Positions 1-10,300 of a stretch of 64,000 nucleotides of DNA are shown here, piece after piece. The DNA comes from Isoetes taiwanensis. Taxonomy: Eukaryota > Streptophyta > Lycopodiopsida > Isoetales > Isoetaceae. Location: positions 5,050,314-5,114,313 of the forward strand of contig JAJEKV010000077.1 in assembly GCA_021234155.1 (NCBI GenBank), written 5' to 3'. The translations under genes and the position numbers were made by a program. Every line of letters begins with the position of its first letter. Within the stretch, counting starts at the first letter, position 1. The notes below the pieces were generated by a model. The model saw only the letters and a list, made by a program, of their open reading frames with translations. It had not been told where the DNA came from and did no database searches.

Positions 1-1959
1 AAAATTATGAAAATGCCCCTGTTTTGGGGGTATTTATGATGGAAATGGCTGTAACTTTGTTGTGATTTTGTCCTTCAAATAAATTGTAGGTGAGGATATT
101 ATATTCTCATCCAAGCAAAAATCACCTGAGTTGGAATCCGAAAACTTAAGTTATGGTATTCTAAATCCTTACAACTTTAGCTGTGCATTAAAAAAAACAT
201 AACTTGTGATTAAGGATCCGATTCAAGTGACTTTAGCTTGGATGGGAAGATATCATTCTTACCTATAATTCACTTCTGGAAAAATTCCTATTTGGATCAT
301 CACAAAGAATACATCAAAAAGTAAGCGCGTTTTCACAATTTTGCAAATATATAAGGGATTTTTACGAATTGCCCCTCCTTTTTTCCCTTCCTTTTAACCT
401 TCATGCTGAGCTGTACAAATCTTGGAAGTGACGAATTTGATGGATTGTGGTTTTTTTAGGGTTCAACTAGCGGGGAGGTGAACATGCACAGCCATGGCAG
501 CTACGGGTTTTGAGTTTGTGCATGTATTGGTATGGAGATATTTCATATAACATGGTTTATAACCCTGTATTTGTTTGGTGTATCCAATGGTTACTTAAAA
601 AATAAAATAAAGGAAGCACTTAGACATTAAAATAGAGAACAATTTCGATGAGCTGATTATTAATAACCCTTCCAATAAATTATGGCAAGTTTATAATAAC
701 CCTTCCAATAGAGTGCCAAATTTTTTGCCCAACTCCTACTTGTCCTCTAACTTTTTGGAAGGATTTTCATCCATTGACTGGTCTAGTTCTTACAATCTTC
801 GAATAACTTTCTCTGCTGCTTCTGCTGTTGTATTAATGAGGCAATGATTCCTTGCAAGCAAATTTATTGCTTTGACATCGACATTGTAAAATGGAAAAAA
901 GTTTTGAATCATCGGCTGTCTCATGAACGATTGACGTCATGATGTTTTTAAAGTAAGTTTTATGACAAGAGAATACTTAAACCGACCAAGCTCACCATAA
1001 GGAAAAAGCCCCAACACTAATACTTCAAGATGACAGCAAATACACATTTCCATTCCAACACAGCGTACTTAAAAATCTGACTTAACACCAAATGGCAACT
1101 TATCTCACTTTGACTTGTCGCTTACATGCTCACCATAAATGGTTGACCATGTTTCAAGTAGAATCGTCTAGACTTATTCGCTAGAGATTAGCAGATGAAA
1201 GCGATGAGTGAAGCGACAGCTTATTCTTGAATTAAGTACTCCTCTTGCTCCGATAATGTCAATGTAAGGAAGATAAAAACAATTTGCCCGGCATTATAAT
1301 TGGCTAGTCATAGTAGTCATAGCTGTGCTATGTGGGATAAGTCTTAGGATCCCCAAATGCATGGGTATGCATTACAAACATCTCTTGAAGATCTTGCAGT
1401 GATAAAAAATCTAAATGCTAATGCATGAGTGTATTACAATAGAAGTCAGAAATCCAGAGACTCGTATGACCCTATTGGCAAAAGCTAGTGGTCATTCACT
1501 AGAAAACCACAATCAAGAACCACAATCTTACTTTTGATAAAAGACCATACTTACTAGCATAGATGCATAGGCAACTGGCCAAGGATAATAATACTGAAAG
1601 GAGCAAGAACACTGACAATTACGACGTATTTATAAAGGGGACCTTTAGATGGAAAAAACCAGAGCTCTTCTTATTCCTTACAAAACCCTTCTGCCAGAGC
1701 AGAGGCTATTTCAAACCTTAATCCTTAAGCCTAAGTGTGAACAATTTGAACTGCTTTTCTAAAAACATTATTTATTTCCAAGACTAGCAGGGGTGTTGCT
1801 TATGAAAATAGCAGGTTACTTATTACCTATCAAAACTGGTCTGGGGTGTTACCTGTCAAAATAGCAGGTTACATGTTACCTATCAAGGTAGGCTTAAGTA
1901 ACACATCATGCATGAACCTTGTACCTCGCAGTAGGTTCAAAATCTTCCATAATCGGTAC
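1..1959. other. AT-rich non-coding flank downstream of the LYR gene
   Basis: No recognisable coding region on either strand. A short direct repeat (taataacccttccaata, two copies) lies at about 658-712, and two copies of a roughly 30-bp word around aaaatagcaggttac lie at about 1804-1890. The latter overlaps the presumed 3' UTR side of the LYR gene. Confidence 0.5.
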
Positions 1960-2749
1960 CTATGATGGCAATGAAAGTAGTGTCTGATATACACAACCCT
2001 TTCCAAAAACATGTCTCAAAGAAAAAACCCTCAATTCTACCTCATAACCGGGACCAACGACATTAGTTGGCCTCTCTGCAACAGCACCCGTTGGCAGATT
2101 ATGTAGACGAGGATATGGAATTCTATAATGCCAGGCAATCTCACATCTCGTTTCCCCTTCAAATATCTAGAAGTTTGTAGCAAGACAAAATTGAAATCAA
2201 TAACCAAGATAAAAATTTTAGACTCATTCAAAAAATTGTGGTCTTCAATGTCAGATTTTCAGAAAGTAAATTAACAGCTAACCTTTGTGCAATGCAATGC
2301 ACATCAAAGACAGTAGAGATCGTACCTTATATAAATGTTTATAATCAACATGCCAAAGTTATCTAACCTTTTGATTAATTTCATCAAGCTGAGATAGCCC
2401 TTTGTTTTGCCTGAATGTTGATCTAACCTCATCCTGAATCCAAAAGAACACCAATAGCACCATAAACTAATAGCAAATCTTGTTCCTTATAGTGCTTTTG
2501 AACTGAGGATATATTTAGTAAACAAGCTATTTGTAAGAAATGCGATTCTAAGCAGTTCATTCTCCACCGAAAGTAAAGCACTTGAGCGATTCTAGTGAAA
2601 GAAAATTGAAATACTTAAAAGGCATAGACAGAGATGAAACTAACCAGAATGTATTTCTTCTCAGGTGAAGGGCCCGGCCATGTCCGAGCAGACATGAGTA
2701 AAGCCCTGTAGAGCGCCAGAGCTCGCGTCCTTGTCTCTGCTGTCGCCAT
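1960..2749 (-). CDS. LYR-motif (Complex1_LYR) small protein, three exons
   Basis: Three exons on the minus strand join in phase: 2749-2645 (35 codons), 2433-2368 (22 codons) and 2166-1960 (68 codons plus TAG), with GT donors and AG acceptors, giving 125 residues. The start MATAETRTRALALYRALL carries the LYR tripeptide in helix 1. Exon 2 contains DEVRSTFRQNKGL, the downstream Arg-Phe motif typical of LYR proteins; exon 3 contains HYRIPYPRLHNLP. LYR proteins are small mitochondrial factors that work with acyl carrier protein and the Fe-S or respiratory-complex assembly machinery; this role is inferred from the family. No frame break is seen. The last 20 or so residues are less family-like, so a further splice before the stop is possible. 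The gene stands alone; the nearest neighbour is a dead LINE 1.5 kb upstream. Confidence 0.8.
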
Positions 2750-4294
2750 GGTTCTATAAAAGCGTCATCCTAGTGGAATTGAATTAACACGTATGTTATT
2801 TTTTCGAATGTTTTTGATTCATTTGCTCAGATGATTACATTATAGAATACTAAAATATCATTTGTGCCATTTATGCCCCCCTTTTTTTTTTGCGCTAGTG
2901 ATTTGTAACATTTGACTAATAACCTTTTTTTATGGTTTAAGCATATTTCTGCTAAGATTTGGCATAAAATTTCTGTTTCGTATTGTATTTGAAAACCATA
3001 GAATCGTGATGTGGAGTGTGGGTTAGGTTCTCTTGCGATTTTCAAAACATCATTTTTAGGTTTTGAGCTGGGTCATTAATAACAATTGCAATGGCTATTA
3101 ATGACCAAGCTAGAAATTTTGTATTCAAACTATTTACTTGCCTAGTTAATAATTCATGAATTACACACAACATTTTACACCTCTACATATGATATCTAAT
3201 CCAACTTCAAAACCCTTGTCCACAACCCCAAAATACTAGAGAACGTCTAACCCTTGATTAATGGAAACAGATAGATAGATATTATTTCAACATCCAAGGA
3301 CATTTGGATAATATAAATAGTTCCTTGATTAATTAAGATGGCACAAGTTTTTGCTTAGATGATTAGTTCTATCTATATTTTGCAAATTTGCAATAATTGC
3401 TAATAAATGGTAAATTACACTAACCACCATTTTACACCTTCACATCTGTTACCTCTTCCAACTTTGCATCATCCACGTGAAACCCTTGTCTAAGACCTCA
3501 AATTACGAGAAGACTTCTAGGTGTTGTTCAACTTCATTTAGTCTACATGTATACCAAAGCTTTTATAGATTCTTGATGGCATTACCATGACGCTCTTTCA
3601 CAAGAGCTAAATAACTTGAATTGAAATTTTATTATCTAAGGATAAGAAATAGTTTGTGGGACCCAATGTAATAAACCTAATCAAAAATAAGAAACCTGAA
3701 TATACTTATGGAAATTTGTGAGAAAGCCTAATCTCGTACGATCCATCTGAATGAAACTCTCTTCACCTCGGCATACCTAGCGCATTTTTCTATCTTTTTT
3801 TAAGTTGCTTGAAGTGCAAATCTTTGGAGCATATTCTGTTTTATGACGTTAGATGTGCCGTTTGGACGGCCGGGATTGGAAAGTGGAGCTACGTTAGTTA
3901 GCATGGGTAAGTGGCTCCATTGTCATTCGTTTGCATGAGATGATGTTAGGGTGCCTATTAGGAAGACTTGGTTTTTCTTAGCGGAGCAGGTATGGCATTG
4001 AAAGGAGCTTGGTGTTCTGTTATCAATGTTGCAGCTTCTATTTAATATTCTCTTAGGCATAACTATGGCGCCCAAATCGATGATACTTGATGCCAAACTT
4101 CCCATAGTTGTTCCTATCGTTTTAGAGCTCCGACACAGTGTGTTGGATGGCGAAATTTTTTAATCAAACCCATATCATAGGACAAGGGGGTATTTGAGGT
4201 GTTTACAAAGGATCTGTTGTGTTTACACTGAAGATGAGATTCCTCTTCTATGGGCACAAAAAAAAGATTGTTATAGCTTATCATTTTATTTTAT
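2750..4294. other. Intergenic region with LYR promoter side
   Basis: AT-rich sequence without a supported gene. The part next to 2749 must hold the promoter and 5' UTR of the minus-strand LYR gene, but no clear TATA box can be chosen. Short minus-strand reading frames near 3923-4105 match nothing recognised. Confidence 0.4.
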
Positions 4295-4633
4295 TTTTTT
4301 GAAGGACGACAAGCTTTATTCACCAACTAAAAACCAGAGCAACAAAAATGCAAAGACAGGATTATAACCCCAGTGGACAAACCGATCCAACTGAGCACAA
4401 CCACCTGCCTATGCAAAAGAATGAATTTGAAGGTAAGTATGCCAGATCAGTACTTTCTTCTCTTGATCAAGAGAAGAACAATTATAAGCCATAACAATTT
4501 TATTTTGCGCCCACTGAAGAACAATCTCATCTGCAGTATCTACGCCCTTAAAGATAAACAGCCTCATTCTCTTCCAGATTGACCATAAAAGCCAGCCACA
4601 TGCAAGATGAAAAGCTCGTTTCCGTAGTTTGGG

Positions 4634-7600
4634 TCAAGCATCAGGATAAATAGCAAGCAAAATTTGCTGGCTAGATCGAGACGTGCCAAATAGGATCAAC
4701 AACCAAGACCACGCCTGCCGAAGCCGCCCACACAAGAAAAAACAATGCTCAATACTCTCAACCCTTTGCTGGCATAAATGACAGAGCTCTGAAATCCGAT
4801 TATCCATTTTATGGACTAACTTGTTGACTCTGAGGCATCTATGGATCATTTGCCACCACAAAACTACTACTTTGGGATGAAGCAGCTTATCCCATACCCA
4901 TATCCAAACACTTTTCCATTGTGGCTGAGAGACCTGAAGATGCCACCTATTAGATGGAGGCAGGATTTCAGAATGCAAAAGCAATTTATACACAGAAGAC
5001 ACAAACTGCCCTGGCGGGATATCCTGATGGCAACCCCATACGACTACCTCAATCTGTGGACCAGAATCCTGTGGCAACAATGCAGCAATATGATTCCAGA
5101 TTACTCTGTCCCATCTGTACAACAAGAACTTTGTTCTAAATGTTTCCTATGACATGAGATGACCAGACTCAACCAAGCTGCAATAGTGCTGATACCAGCT
5201 GCGACCCACCGTCGTTGTGTCTTTGGATGAACAACCACACTTAGAGGCACATTCTCTGCAGTGTCCTGCAAAGGAATCCACCAGCATGGAGTGGACAACT
5301 GAAGACATGCCTCAGGATTGATATGGAAAAGAGACCTGACAGTGTCCCAAGCAGCAAGCAACCCCTTTAGAAAGGGAGAAATATTAGGATACGGATGCAT
5401 ATGATAAAGCAAAGCCCAAGGAAGGAGGGGCTTAATGGTGGCCTTATAAAATGGGATACAATGCTGAATCGACTGCACCAACAACCTCAGGCCAGGAGAA
5501 TCATCCTTACCAATGAAAATCCTCCAAATGAACTTTGATATCATCACCTTGCTTTGGAGGTGAAAATCCAACATACCAAGACCACCAGCTGCCTTAGGTC
5601 TAATGCATTTCGCCCAAGCTACCTTGACCACCGCTCCTAACTCATTTCCACCCCAGATAAAATTTCTGACGATACGCACAATCTTCTTACACTGCGGAGC
5701 TAATAGAGCAGACGCCATGTAGACATGAGTATTACTAAGAACAGATTTAGCCACAGTGATTGTACCGGGCATGGACAGTTTAGCTGTATTCCACCAAAAC
5801 AAGTGCTTTTGCAACCCACTAATGATTTCATCCCAAGCATCTGAAGCAGAGACGTGAATTCCAACTGGGATACCAAGCAACTTTGTGGTATTGCCATGCA
5901 GAAGAATCTTCCATGGATAGTCCAAAATACAGGGAGGGATGGGACTGTCCAACGTCCACAAAGCTGTACATTTTTGCCACCCTACAAGAACTCCTGATGC
6001 TAAGGAGAATGTGTCTAATAATAGCTTAGCATTACGAAGATTCTCAGCCTCGGCAATTAGGAACAAAAAGGTGTCATCGGCATATTGGTTACATACCTCT
6101 TGAGAACCATCGTCCATTGGGAGGCCTTGAATAACGCCATCTTGGGTAGCCACGGAGAAAAGCTGGGATAATACTTCTGCCACAATTGTGAAAAGCAAGG
6201 GTGCTAAGGGACAACCTTGCCGAGAGAAAGCCAGATTGTGTTGACGAGATAGCGTCAGCCAAGATGTCTCGGACTCTTTCTGCCAATGTCTTAGCAAAGA
6301 TCTTGTACACAGAGGAAAGCAATGTAATAGGTCGCCAGTCAGAAATAGTCTTGGGTTCCTTGCTCTTTGGAATGAGAGAGATACAACCTGTATTCAAAAT
6401 CTTATCAAGGCTCCTAAATCTCTGAAACTCACAAAAGGCATCATATATGTCATCCTCCAACCAGTCCCAGCACTTCTGAAAGAATTCAATAGGAAAGCCA
6501 TCAAGACCTGGGCATTTGTCCCTTTTCAAGAGAGCCACAGCTGCTTTTAAGTCCTCCTTCACGATATTAGACTCAAGAAGCAACCTCTGCTCTTCAGAAA
6601 CAATGCGACGCACCTTAGTCAACACGGCCAATTGCATGTCCTTCTGAAAGGGCAATGGGTGTCGTGCAAAGAATGAAGAAAAGTGATGATGAAGATACTG
6701 CTTAAGATTCACTAAATCGGAGATAAGAGCGCCATCTGGCAGCACCAAAGAATGTATAGAAGTGGCGAGTTTCCTTCTTCTTGCAGCCGCAAAAAAGAAC
6801 CGGGTACATCTATCTCCGCCCTTGAACCACTGCAACCCTGCCTTCACTTTGGCTTCAGTAACTTTTACAGTTTCCATAGCCTTGATCTGAGATAATAACT
6901 CCTTTTCTTTGACTCCACTAGTATGGCCACGAGCGCGGAGTACTTCTAATTCCTGGTACAATGCAGTCAATAGTCCTCTAGCTTCAGCAGCTCTGACTCT
7001 CCCATATTCTTTTGCAAATGACTTCACTGCAGACAACGCTGCGACAACCCCAGACATGCCTCTACGAGGTGAGAAGGCCCGAGACCAAGCCCAACTACAG
7101 CCAAGTTTGAACTCATCATCCTCCAAGTACTTGCAATTAAGCTTAAAGTAGGTCCTGGTAGGTCGATGACAATTAGCCACATCATTAGTTAGAAGTTGTG
7201 AATTATGATCAGACACGGAGCTATCCAGAAGATTTGAGCAACGAAAATTCACTAGCCGAGCAGCTGCACAAGTATTAAAGTATCCTCTATCATGCCTTGC
7301 ATAAGCTCTGCCAGCTCCTGTCCAACCATTACACCACGTAAAGGACTGATCACCATCAATCTCTATAAGCTGACCATCATGTAAAAGGCATAGCCATTGT
7401 TCTCGCTCGAATCCTTGCACCACTTTAGAGCCGCGACCACTTCTATCTCTTTCCAACTCGACCATATTGAAGTTGCCAACGAGCAACCATGCAACATTCT
7501 GCCCAAGCTGGAGAACTTTACTCCTCAGAGTTGCCCACAAAGCACCACGCTGACGAGGTCTATTATGAGCATATACATTTATCAAACCCCATTCTTGGCC

Positions 7601-7897
7601 CTTATCTTTCCATTTGATTATTATCCACCGCCCGAACCTATCTGTTTGAGTAAAAGTGACATCCACAGACGACTTCCATGCAGTAAGCACACCAGCCTTA
7701 GATGCATCAGCAGCAGACACCAAGACATTATAGTCCCGTCCAAATACATTAGCTACTTTATGTACATCACCGCGGCGGCACTTATGCTCTTGGAGGCAAC
7801 AAAAGGTCGTAGAAAACTTAGACAGGTAAAGAGACAACCTGCTTCTTTTACTTGGGGAAGAAGCCACTCCCCTCACATTCAAAGACAACACGTTCAT
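4634..7897 (-). pseudogene. LINE ORF2: endonuclease / reverse transcriptase, disrupted
   Basis: The 602-codon first segment (7897-6089) opens with MNVLSLNVRG and has endonuclease motifs LQEHK, GNFN (usually GDFN) and SDHN, then the RT fingers (IPKSKEPKTISDWRPI). Near 6225-6250 the frame reaching QSGFLS jumps to one reading RQGCPLAPLLF. About 80 residues usually lie between these motifs, so palm motif A, with a catalytic aspartate, is missing. The second segment (6297-5101) has the YADD box (motif C) and the thumb. After another shift near 5110, the third segment (5125-4634) holds the zf-RVT-like C-terminus, with paired cysteines in CHLC and a following histidine and cysteine. Family assignment is firm; enzymatic activity is excluded. 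Confidence 0.93.
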
Positions 7898-8096
7898 GTG
7901 GCCAAAATATTATGTTCCACCTCCATACCAATAGAGCCAGCCTCAACCATGTCCATCTCACATGGTTCTGAAGGGAGGTCAGCCCACCTCGTCCTGGAAA
8001 TTGGCAAGGGGGAGCCTCCTCTCTGTTCCATCCTTCCATTGTTTTGTTCAGCACTTGGTGAGGGAGAGCCTCCTCTTTTCTCTACCCCCCATTATT

Positions 8097-9554
8097 TTAT
8101 TGGGTAACTGGCAAGGGAGAGCCTCCTCTCTGCTCCACCCTTCCATGCAAATTATCAGAATCACTCATGACATGAGACACATGTTGACTAGTCTTATTGC
8201 GTGCAGCTCTTTTCCAATTAACATTTGTCCATCCCTCTTGGGCATTTCCATGATGCTCTTGAACATTTTCATGCCGCTCTTGCAATTCCTGGATCTTCTG
8301 TAACTTAGCCCTAGCATCCTCTTCAAAAGCGGGAGTATGCACAATCTTCTGTGGGATAGTGGATTTAGCAGCAGATGGAGCAGCAACAACAGAGGTAGCA
8401 GTAGCATTGGCAGAAGGGACAACAGACGGTAAAGGAAGGGACCATTGCAGGGCGATCTCTCTTAGCACGAAAATTTGCAAATAAAGCAAGTTGAGGAAAT
8501 AAATCAGCAAGCTGAGGGCCATTGAGCAACTGCAAAGCATACTTCAGAAAGATAGGGCCACTTTTCACAACCACACAGTCAGGAAGACCGCGACCAGAAG
8601 GAAGAGAAACACAAATTTTAGCACCATCAACAATAGAATGGGCCAGATGAGTACCCAGACCATTAACAATACTGATAAGAAACTCCGGCACCAAGAGATC
8701 AGGAGGAAGATTAGGAATAAAAAACCAACATGGCATCCTAAGAGCAAGAGTCGTACCAGGAGAAAATCCAGGCGAGTAAGGCTGGTACAAAATATAATCT
8801 TTCCACATCGGGTCCACACCACGTGCCACCAGTTGCTCCACAGCCACAACATCATCAAAAACAATAAAAAAGAACTTCTTATCCAGCATCTTTAAAGTAC
8901 GATAAGGTGGCAACCCTAATCTCCGAAGATGACCAGTCAACCAATAGCCAAGCTTCCTACTGTCAATAAATGCTCTAGTATATTGACCAACCACACTAAA
9001 CGACAACAAGTTACTAATACACTTCTTGTGTAAGTCATGATCAATCTCGACCACATTGTACCTAGACGCTATTCTCACACTTCAGGCTGGTAGAAAACTT
9101 CAACAGAAGGTAACTGAAGCTCCAACTGAGTCTCCTTTGCTCGCAACTCACCCAAAAGATTACTGAGATCTCTTTTATTATCCAGAATCATCACATCAAT
9201 AGCTGTAGCAACACGCACAGCAGACGTAGTTGATGACAAGTCCTTCTTGATCCAATCACTAAAGCGCTCCCTGCTAGCATTTACACCAGAAGTTGAGGAC
9301 CTCCAAGGAAGTGGACGGGACTGATCTTTGTTAGAATTGGCACCAGCTGGCGCCGAGGCACCATCCACAGAAGCATTACCGCTATTCAAAGCACTTGTAC
9401 TCTTCGGTGCACCAGCCGAGGGTGCCAAAGCAGGAAAATCACCGTCTTAAAAGATATTCTCACTATAAGCCAGAGGGTTAACATGCAATGCCAAATTTAC
9501 CCCCTGTGCCAGCATGGCTACAGGCCTTGCAGGCAGCTTGGAAGTTGACGCCAT
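8097..9554 (-). pseudogene. LINE ORF1 (RNA-binding gag-like protein), disrupted
   Basis: Reading starts at ATG 9554 (MASTSKLPARPVAMLAQG) and meets TAA at codon 36 (9449-9447). The same frame continues from 9446 to 9075. The main conserved block (YWLTGHLRRLGL, then a segment ending near YQPYSPGF) is in a second frame from 9078, resembling the DUF4283-type domain of plant LINE ORF1 proteins. A third frame (about 8450-8097) carries a coiled-coil-like tail rich in Glu, Lys and Gln (residues around KLQKIQELQERHENVQEHH). No CCHC knuckle is seen. So there is one nonsense codon and at least two frameshifts. ORF1 proteins coat LINE RNA; this copy could not make a full one. Confidence 0.8.
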
Positions 9555-9783
9555 AGAGCTGAAACTGTCAGGGCCAAAAAGGCTATCAGCCGGAACCTAA
9601 AACCTACGATGCCACACACCTTTGGAAAGAGCTCTGAATCAGCTTTCCAATGAGCCAAAAAACACTGTAATCCGAGGTCTGTAGCCCAAGATATGAACAT
9701 AAATGTAAAGCAGCCTCCGGCAGAAACCCTAGGGCGCATCCATCCTATCCACCTCAAATAATGTGACACATGCTTTAAGTCGA

Positions 9784-9995
9784 CATTATGCCTTATCATT
9801 GCTCTTCTCTTGATCAAGAGAAGAATGTACTGATTTGGAATATTTACCTTCAGATTCATTCTTATGCATAGACATGTGGTTGTGCCCAGTTGGATTAGTT
9901 TGTCCACTGGGGTTAGAGTCATGTTTTTGCATTTTATTTTGTTATAGCTTTTTGATTGGTGAATAAAGTTTGTCGTCCTTCCAAAAAAAAAAAAA
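9784..9995 (+). mobile_element. 5'-truncated LINE 3' end, head-to-head with the larger LINE
   Basis: This plus-strand stretch matches the 3' UTR of the minus-strand LINE in reverse orientation. Shared words include ctcttgatcaagagaagaa, gtccactggggtta and ggtgaataaag, and it ends in a 13-base A tail (9983-9995). It therefore forms an inverted repeat of roughly 200 bp with 4302-4510. The left LINE has its own 3' UTR and tail, so this is not a simple twin-priming product but a second insertion. Confidence 0.82.
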
Positions 9996-10141
9996 TGGTG
10001 GAAGTGAAAAGATAAAAGTCATTGTCAAGAAATTGGATCCAAAGAGTCTGCTGGTACTTCTAATTTATTAACTTTAAGGCAATTTGTTTTTCAATTTTGC
10101 GAAATTAACATTTCTATAAAAACCAAAGTTTTGCCGAATCC

Positions 10142-10300
10142 TTTGTGAAAGTGAAGTTTCTTGGTATTGTAGATCACCCTAATTTAGTCAAATTGCTAGG
10201 TTATTGATTGAAGAGGATGGCAGTGGGATGAAATGCTGCTTGTTTATTTTCATGGCAAAGAAAAGTCTTGAGGATTACTTGCTTTTAGGAACCTCTTTCC
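10142..10300 (+). pseudogene. Receptor-like cytoplasmic kinase fragment (RLCK VII / PBL type)
   Basis: The plus strand reads VKFLGIVDHPNLVKLLGY, then a TGA (10205-10207). After a frame change it continues IEEDGSGMKCCLFIFMAKKSLEDYLL. The order of HPNLVKL.GY, an acidic linker, a hydrophobic YEFM-like strand and SLEDxL is the alphaC-beta4-beta5 segment of PBS1-like receptor-like cytoplasmic kinases. No catalytic loop or DFG exon follows in the next kilobase. It is a decayed exon, not a working kinase. Confidence 0.7.

Larger units (their letters stand above)
4295..9783 (-). mobile_element. L1-type LINE retrotransposon, near full length, inactivated
   Basis: A non-LTR retrotransposon reads right to left: 5' UTR (about 9783-9555), ORF1 (9554-8097), ORF2 (7897-4634) and a 3' UTR of about 330 bp ending in a T run at 4295-4301, which is the A tail on the minus strand. 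ORF2 has the apurinic-type endonuclease, reverse transcriptase and C-terminal zinc-knuckle order of plant L1 elements. It cannot be active: ORF1 has an early stop and frameshifts, and ORF2 has a deletion in the palm plus a further shift. No certain target-site duplication was found, because the right edge abuts another LINE fragment. Confidence 0.9.

Noticed and set aside
7397-8303. Plus-strand open frames of 113-236 codons
   Set aside because: They are antisense to the LINE ORF2 endonuclease and ORF1 tail, which carry real motifs on the minus strand.
4271-9970. Twin-priming product explaining the head-to-head LINEs
   Set aside because: The left element has its own complete 3' UTR and A tail, which a single twin-primed insertion would not.
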